Origin: Gemmatimonadota bacterium
GTDB taxonomy: Bacteria > Gemmatimonadota > Gemmatimonadetes > Longimicrobiales > Gaopeijiaceae
NCBI GenBank assembly: GCA_028873845.1
Contig: JAPPNO010000049.1
Span: 1-38,531 of the forward strand
Length of the DNA: 38,531 bases
Direction: 5' to 3'
The notes under the pieces were generated by a model that was not told the DNA's origin, did not search any database, and was given only the letters and a program-made list of their open reading frames with translations. Shown here piece after piece: positions 35,101 through 38,531 of the stretch (positions are counted from its first letter, which is position 1; the number at the start of each line of letters is the position of its first letter). The position numbers were made by a program, and so were the translations under genes.

Positions 35101-36054
35101 GTCCCCGAACGTGGCGTCCTCGGAGAGCAACCCGCGCTCCTCGGCGTAGAGCACGAACACCAGCCGCAGCATGACGGTGAGCAGGGCGCGGTACACGTTG
35201 TCGGGATCCTGCTCGAGCTCGTGCGCCAGCAACTCGCCGTGCGACTTCTCGTGAGCCGACTGAAAACCCCGCAGCAGCTCGTGAAGCCCGTGCAGCACCT
35301 GCTCCGACAGCCGCTCGCTCACCACGTTCTGGTACTTGCGGCTCTCTTCCAGCAGACCCGCCAGGCGCTTCTTCTCCGGCAGGGCCAGCAGCCGACTCTC
35401 CAAGAGCAGCAGCCGTAGCGCCGCACACAGCGGCCGCCCAGCCGTGGGAAGCATGTCGTTCACCCGGAAGTCCATCCATCCCGAGGTCTCTCCGCGCGGT
35501 GCCGACACCAACCGAATGACGCGACCGTTGAAGAGAACGCCCGCCGGGACACGTGTGCCCCGGAGCAGACGCTCCAGACGACCGTGCGGTGACGCTTCCA
35601 GGCCACCCTTCCCCACCGTCGCCCGGTCCGGATCGGTCCCCGGATCGATCACCGACACCAACAGCTGCCAAGGAGGACAGCCATCGCGCGGGTCCCGCTC
35701 CTTCACCGCGAAGTCGGGGACCAGCGTCTCACTGTATTCGGGCAGACGGAGTTCGAGGTCGCGCGGAATCGGACAACCGTCCATCCCGGCATATCCCTTG
35801 GGCGAAAAGCTCCAGCCCAACGTGTGTCGTGCGAAGCGTTCGAAGTCGGGCAGGAAGGGTTCGGGCTCGCGGCCGGGCCGAAAACACCGCTCTTCGACAC
35901 ACTCCGCAAGCAGCCGCTGGCCCTCAATGTCCCGACGGTTCAGGATCGCGCCCGCCTGGACGAGCGCGTGGGCGGACACCACCAGCCCGGTCGGCTGAAT
36001 GAAGCCGAGCCACTCCAAGTGGTCCCTGACCTGTGCGGGCAGGCGCTTCGCCAT
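32116..36054 (-). CDS. Large adenine-specific DNA methylase (Eco57I / PglX / DrmMI-like)
   Basis: This is a 1312-residue protein. The methylase core has motif I DPTMGSGAF (from D586), DRNPMAVDLAKMSLWL and catalytic NPPF (N826), so it makes N6-methyladenine. The N-terminal about 250 residues have VPDFAV (D114) followed by WQLLVSV, which has the spacing of a PD-(D/E)XK site but lacks the expected acidic-x-Lys pair; cleavage by this part is doubtful. The C-terminal third (from about 900) has FTFDDTDTKG and DVYETFPFP, like the specificity part of type IIG and BREX/DISARM methylases. Size and layout fit a type IIG enzyme, PglX or DISARM class 1 DrmMI, but no BREX or DISARM partner is present. The only gene in line is the coiled-coil protein downstream. 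The start has a weak ribosome binding site. Confidence 0.8.
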   Translation of the reverse strand: MAKRLPAQVRDHLEWLGFIQPTGLVVSAHALVQAGAILNRRDIEGQRLLAECVEERCFRPGREPEPFLPDFERFARHTLGWSFSPKGYAGMDGCPIPRDLELRLPEYSETLVPDFAVKERDPRDGCPPWQLLVSVIDPGTDPDRATVGKGGLEASPHGRLERLLRGTRVPAGVLFNGRVIRLVSAPRGETSGWMDFRVNDMLPTAGRPLCAALRLLLLESRLLALPEKKRLAGLLEESRKYQNVVSERLSEQVLHGLHELLRGFQSAHEKSHGELLAHELEQDPDNVYRALLTVMLRLVFVLYAEERGLLSEDATFGDHYSVGGLYERLREEAGLYPDTMDDRYGAWAQLVVLFRMVHDGAKSGGMRLPARRGELFSPSRFPFLEGWHGSGAPQVTQAIKVPLVPDGTIYRVLDKLLVLDGERISYRALDVEQIGSVYETMMGFRLETATGRSVAIRAHKKGGASTTVNLEELAEVEPGARAKWVRERTERKLTATVTKPLKAAEGVTELHAALAKVVDTAATPDLVPRGAMILQPSDERRRSGSHYTPRELTEPIVRKALEPVLHRMGNGRGPRPSELLDLKICDPTMGSGAFLVEACRQLADELVESWKRHGGRPEVPPGEDELVLAGRMVAQKCLYGVDRNPMAVDLAKMSLWLATLAKDEALTFVDHALRDGDSLVGLTRRQISAFTWKTGALPLQLELNTRVSDAVDRVVRLREEIREAGPGTPQWELEDKWEQVEAALKDVRLFGDLAVEAFFLETKVKSREARRVAHLAAVQDDDTKEHRERLEAKRKANPVLAPFHWEIEFPEVFERTNPGFDVFVGNPPFAGKNTVAAATIDSYPLWLKELHAKSHGNSDLVAHFFRRVFDLLRDGGTFGLIATNTIGQGDTRSTGLRWICQNGGEIYWASTRYTWPGQAAVVVSVVHAAKGEFLVSKHLDGRPVDEITAFLFHTGGHDDPVKLEANEDQSFQGSIVLGMGFTFDDTDTKGVASPLSEMRRLIEKDSKNAEAIFPYIGGSEVNTSPTHEHRRYVINFREYPLRRADLGEQWEDADGRQRTVWLRSGIVPADYPDPVAQDWPDLLKIVEDKVKPARVHLTQNAIGRKRAKFWWQYGSLAKELQTAIAGLERVLFHGFTCQHMQFAFLDRDMVYAGPHNVFALGTYAAFCALQSRPHEIWARFFGSSLKDDLRYTPSDVYETFPFPPGWTTHTALEAAGQAYYDFRADLMVMNNEGLTKTYNRFHDPDERDPDIAELRRLHAAMDEAVLAAYGWTGIPTRCEFLPDHSGENDEPASGPSKRRYRYRCGTRCSVVS

Positions 36055-36078
36055 CGCGGCTATTCGGTCTCTGGCCGA

Positions 36079-36092
36079 CGCGGAGTTCCGCG
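36079..36092. promoter_or_regulatory. Dyad CGCGGA-GT-TCCGCG before the methylase gene
   Basis: It is a perfect inverted repeat of 6-base arms with a 2-base spacer, 25 bases upstream of the methylase ATG. The core GGAGTTCC recurs in the dyad at 36300-36313. Confidence 0.4.
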
Positions 36093-36209
36093 ACGCGAGG
36101 TTCGTGGTGTTGGGGGGGCAGGTTCCCAGGGGCTCATCCCGTCAAGCTTCCCGTGTGGGGATGGAGAGCGCAAGTCATATGGTCAAATCGGAGCCAGCGG
36201 GGGCAAGGT

Positions 36210-36238
36210 GGGCACCCGGAGAATGGGCACCCGGAGAA
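36210..36238. repeat. Tandem direct repeat GGGCACCCGGAGAA
   Basis: Two identical 14-base copies (36210-36223 and 36225-36238) are separated by one T. Each contains CCCGGAG, the left half of the dyad at 36300-36313. Confidence 0.8.
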
Positions 36239-36299
36239 CGGAGTTGCCCAACCGCCGCGTGCAACCCAACTTGGGGCTCCGCGTTCTCCGGGGCGCTGG

Positions 36300-36313
36300 C
36301 CCGGAGTTCCGGG
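36300..36313. promoter_or_regulatory. Dyad CCCGGA-GT-TCCGGG before the DUF262 gene
   Basis: It is a perfect inverted repeat of 6-base arms with a 2-base spacer, 45 bases upstream of the DUF262 ATG. It has the same GGAGTTCC core as the dyad next to the methylase start. Confidence 0.4.
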
Positions 36314-36358
36314 TCTGCCATCCTCCAGCCACCGATCCGCACTAACCCGCGACCACCC

Positions 36359-36973
36359 ATGAAAGCCAAGGAAACCCCCTTCTTCGCGCTTTTCAACCAG
36401 AACGTCCAGTATCTCGTACCCCGGTGGCAACGCCGGTATGTGTGGGGCGAGACGGAGATTGATCGCCTCATCGAGGACATGCTGGCGATCGCGGAAGCCG
36501 AGAACCAAGTGCGACCTCACTACGGCGGGACCTTGATCACTGTGCAGGAGTCGATTTCGCCCGTGATGATGGTCTATCGCGTCGTGGACGGGCAGCAGCG
36601 TCTTACCACCGTGAGCATCCTGCTGGCTTGCATCGCCGATACGCTGGCCGCCAACGGGGCGGACGGAGACCTGAATCCCGAGGAAATCCGGGATGACCTG
36701 CTCACGAATCCGGAGGAGCCGGAGGACAGACGGCGCAAGCTCCGCCTGCAGGACGGCGACGAGGACGAATTCCGCCGGATCATCGAGGGTGACTCGCCCG
36801 AATCCGGTGACGGGCATGTGGCCGACGCTTGGCGGATCGTGAGGAAGCGTGTGAACTCCGACAACGTCCAGTCCCTGATCAACAGGCCGGGGCAAACACC
36901 ACTGGAATCCCTTGGACATTCTCGGACCATTCATCACAGGTCCGAAGTCCTTTGCCAGCAACGGTTTTACTGA
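36359..36973 (+). pseudogene. Truncated DUF262 (GmrSD-like) restriction protein
   Basis: This is a 204-residue frame. Residues 1-170 are a good DUF262 N-terminus: VPRWQRRYVWGETEIDRLIEDM, the ParB-like motif DGQQRLTT (77-84) and LRLQDGDEDEFRRII. Complete relatives are about 550-700 residues and carry a second, HNH-type (DUF1524) domain that is absent here. After about residue 175 (near 36884) the sequence turns into RPGQTPLESLGHS and stops, so the rest was probably lost when the integrase element arrived. No Shine-Dalgarno is seen. DUF262 hydrolyses NTP in type IV systems that cut modified DNA; this copy is probably inactive, though the NTPase domain itself looks intact. Confidence 0.7.
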
Positions 36974-37112
36974 GAACTACCGTCCCATGTCGTCCCTTGC
37001 GATCCGACTCGGTTCCGTGTACCATTGATCGCAAATGGTGCAACGGTAAGTCATACATGGAACCGGGAGACCCATCCTGAAGCACCCCTCGAAACCTCTC
37101 AGCGCCTCGTTC

Positions 37113-38207
37113 GTGAGGCACGTCAAGCGACCGGGCCGTTACGGCGACGGCGGGCGCGGCTCGCACGGCCTCTACCTGCGGGTCTGGCGGCGTCCGAACG
37201 GACGCATCGGCAAGGCGTGGGCTCAGCGCCTCCGTGTCGGCGGCAAGGTCACATCGCTGGGGTTGGGACCCTATCCCGTCGTCACGCTCGCCGAGGCGCG
37301 GGAGAAGGCGCTGGAGAACCGCCGCGCCGCCCACGCGGGCCGCGATCCACGGGGCGGCGGCGTTCCGACGTTCGAGGCCGCGGCGAAGAAGGTCATCAAG
37401 CTGCATTCGCGGACGTGGAAGGCCGGGTCGCGGGTCGCGCTGGAGTGGGAGCAGACCCTCGGGGACTACGCCTTTCCCGTTCTCGGGCGCAAGTCCGTGG
37501 CGGAGGTCACGAGCGGCGATGTGCTGGACGTTCTCACTCCGATCTGGCACACCAAGTCGGCGACGGCGAAGAAGGTCCGCCAGCGCATCGGGGCGGTCAT
37601 GAAGTGGGCCATCGCCCAGGGCCACCGCACCGACAACCCGGCGGGCAAGGCCATCAAGGCCGCGCTGCCGAAGGGGAACGGCCAGGTCCGCCACCATCGG
37701 GCGCTCCCTCACGACCGGGTTGCCGAAGTCCTCTCGAAGACCACGAGCAACACCAACGGCCTCGCCTTGCGGTTCGTCGTGCTCACCGCCTGCCGGGTTG
37801 GGGAGGTCACCGGGGCGGAGTGGTCCGAGATCGAGGGCGACCTGTGGACGATCCCGGCTTCGAGGATGAAGACGAGGAAGCAACATCGTGTGCCGTTGTC
37901 GTCGGCTGCCATGCGGGTCCTCGCCGAAGCGAAGTCCGACTCGCCGTTCGTTTTCCCCGGCCGGTCCGGAGTGAAGCCGATTCCCCGCCAGTCCGTCGGA
38001 CGGGCGCTCGAAGGGACAAGGGCGACGCCTCACGGGTTCCGCAGTTCGTTCCGGAATTGGTGCGCCGAGACGGGGGTTCCCCGCGAGGTCGCCGAAAGGG
38101 CGCTCGCCCATGTCGTCGGGAACAAGGTCGAGGCCGCGTACAACAGGACCGACCTGTTGGAGCGCCGACGCGAGGTCATGGAGGCGTGGGGACGGTACGT
38201 GTCGTAA
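37113..38207 (+). CDS. Tyrosine recombinase (phage/island integrase)
   Basis: This is a 364-residue protein counted from GTG 37113. An N-terminal arm-binding region (GRYGDGGRGSHGLYLRV, then KVTSLGLGPYPVVTLAEAREKA) is of the DUF4102/P4 type. A core-binding domain (about 85-190) follows. The catalytic domain is complete: R228 in TACRVGE, a basic KTRKQHR strand, H307 and R310 in PHGFRSSFR, H333, and Y343 in AAYNRTD. The family's usual N-terminus extends upstream; the in-frame sequence KHPSKPLSASFVRHVK matches it, so the true start may be CTG 37077, which has GGGAG seven bases before it. It integrates or excises the mobile element that abuts the truncated DUF262 gene. The direction of the element and its att sites cannot be fixed in this window. 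Confidence 0.88.
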   Translation: MRHVKRPGRYGDGGRGSHGLYLRVWRRPNGRIGKAWAQRLRVGGKVTSLGLGPYPVVTLAEAREKALENRRAAHAGRDPRGGGVPTFEAAAKKVIKLHSRTWKAGSRVALEWEQTLGDYAFPVLGRKSVAEVTSGDVLDVLTPIWHTKSATAKKVRQRIGAVMKWAIAQGHRTDNPAGKAIKAALPKGNGQVRHHRALPHDRVAEVLSKTTSNTNGLALRFVVLTACRVGEVTGAEWSEIEGDLWTIPASRMKTRKQHRVPLSSAAMRVLAEAKSDSPFVFPGRSGVKPIPRQSVGRALEGTRATPHGFRSSFRNWCAETGVPREVAERALAHVVGNKVEAAYNRTDLLERRREVMEAWGRYVS

Positions 38208-38531
38208 GTGGAGGCGGCTACATGCCCGCAAAGGCCGTTTCCGGTCGATCCAGGGGCTATTCGGGTAACCTACGGGCCGTGGAATCGCTCAGGAGCGACG
38301 ATCTCGGGTCTCCGAGGGGTATGGGCAGGCCGGTAATCGGGCGCTCGGCAGACCGTGGCGCAGCCCCGGGGAGTGATGGGCCGGGCCGGTTGCTCGATGG
38401 GGCGTTGTTCCGGGCGGTGCCCGTAGAGGCGTTTCGGCGGCTCCGCCGGGCTGGCTAAGCCACTGTTATGGTGGCTAAGCCAGCACACGCGACAAGATGT
38501 ATCGGATCCACAACTCGTTGCACCCGATGAG
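38208..38531. other. Region after the integrase without a clear gene
   Basis: These 324 bases run to the window end. A 78-codon frame at 38222-38458 (MPAKAVSGRSRGYSG and onward) has no ribosome binding site and Arg/Gly-rich noise composition. The strong hairpin at 38450-38484 is the only clear structure. Confidence 0.35.
38450..38484. repeat. Hairpin built from two copies of TGGCTAAGCCA
   Basis: TGGCTAAGCCA occurs at 38452-38462 and 38472-38482 in the same orientation. Because the unit is itself nearly palindromic, the two copies with flanking GC pair into a 13-base stem with one A-A mismatch and a 9-base loop. There is no T-run after it, so an intrinsic terminator is unlikely; a recombinase or excisionase site near the integrase is possible. 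Confidence 0.6.

Larger units (their letters stand above)
36055..36358. other. Divergent intergenic region between methylase and DUF262 genes
   Basis: These 304 bases have no convincing gene but unusual repeat content: two 14-base dyads with a shared GGAGTTCC core and a tandem 14-base direct repeat, listed separately. The arrangement suggests an operator region. Confidence 0.5.

Noticed and set aside
38222-38458. 78-codon frame after the integrase as a small excisionase gene
   Set aside because: No ribosome binding site, Arg/Gly-rich composition and no helix-turn-helix pattern.
1-38531. CRISPR array, rRNA or insertion sequence with terminal repeats
   Set aside because: No regularly spaced repeats, no rRNA-like conserved stretch and no transposase motif were found by reading; the only recombinase is the tyrosine integrase.

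Overview
The window reads as one chromosomal stretch of a GC-rich bacterium. The gene content fits Gemmatimonadota or a similar lineage: a secreted S9 peptidase, NTT/MFS-like translocases, multi-domain hybrid histidine kinases and compact overlapping operons. There is no rRNA or other marker gene, so the taxonomy is an inference from style only. No tRNA, rRNA or CRISPR array was found.

Positions 1-16276 look like ordinary core genome. They hold two tandem paralogous hybrid histidine kinases (the first cut by the window edge and ending in an OmpR-type DNA-binding domain), a SulP anion transporter with a STAS domain, and a secreted S9 peptidase behind an AT-rich promoter with two dyads. These are followed by a divergent pair of NTT-like translocases, a small 11-residue-repeat coiled-coil membrane protein, and a five-gene run. 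That run is a Sel1-repeat protein plus two ABC ATPase/permease pairs, with every junction overlapping by 1-4 bases.

Positions 16281-38531 are an accessory island rich in defence-type genes. From left to right it holds: a Fic protein; an AAA ATPase/TOPRIM (RloA/RloB-like) pair whose TOPRIM end runs into scrambled remnants; an NYN-domain predicted ribonuclease with an intrinsic terminator in its leader; and a 1363-residue protein fusing an MqsA-type HTH, a PD-(D/E)XK-like nuclease and a STAND NTPase with a long helical C-terminus. Next come a two-gene module (DUF4365 nuclease-fold protein plus an unknown 386-residue partner), an IetAS-type AAA ATPase/subtilase pair, and a large Eco57I/PglX/DrmMI-like DNA methylase in apparent operon with a coiled-coil protein whose C-terminus resembles the predicted pPIWI-associating nuclease. 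The island ends with a truncated DUF262 (GmrSD-like) gene and a tyrosine integrase.

The most interesting candidates are the HTH-nuclease-STAND fusion (20690-24781), the DUF4365 two-gene module (24909-26560) and the methylase/coiled-coil operon (30949-36054). The integrase, the truncated gene beside it, the scrambled junction near 17.5 kb and the composition shift at 31-32 kb all indicate repeated horizontal turnover. Functional statements rest on motifs read by eye; no database search was run.
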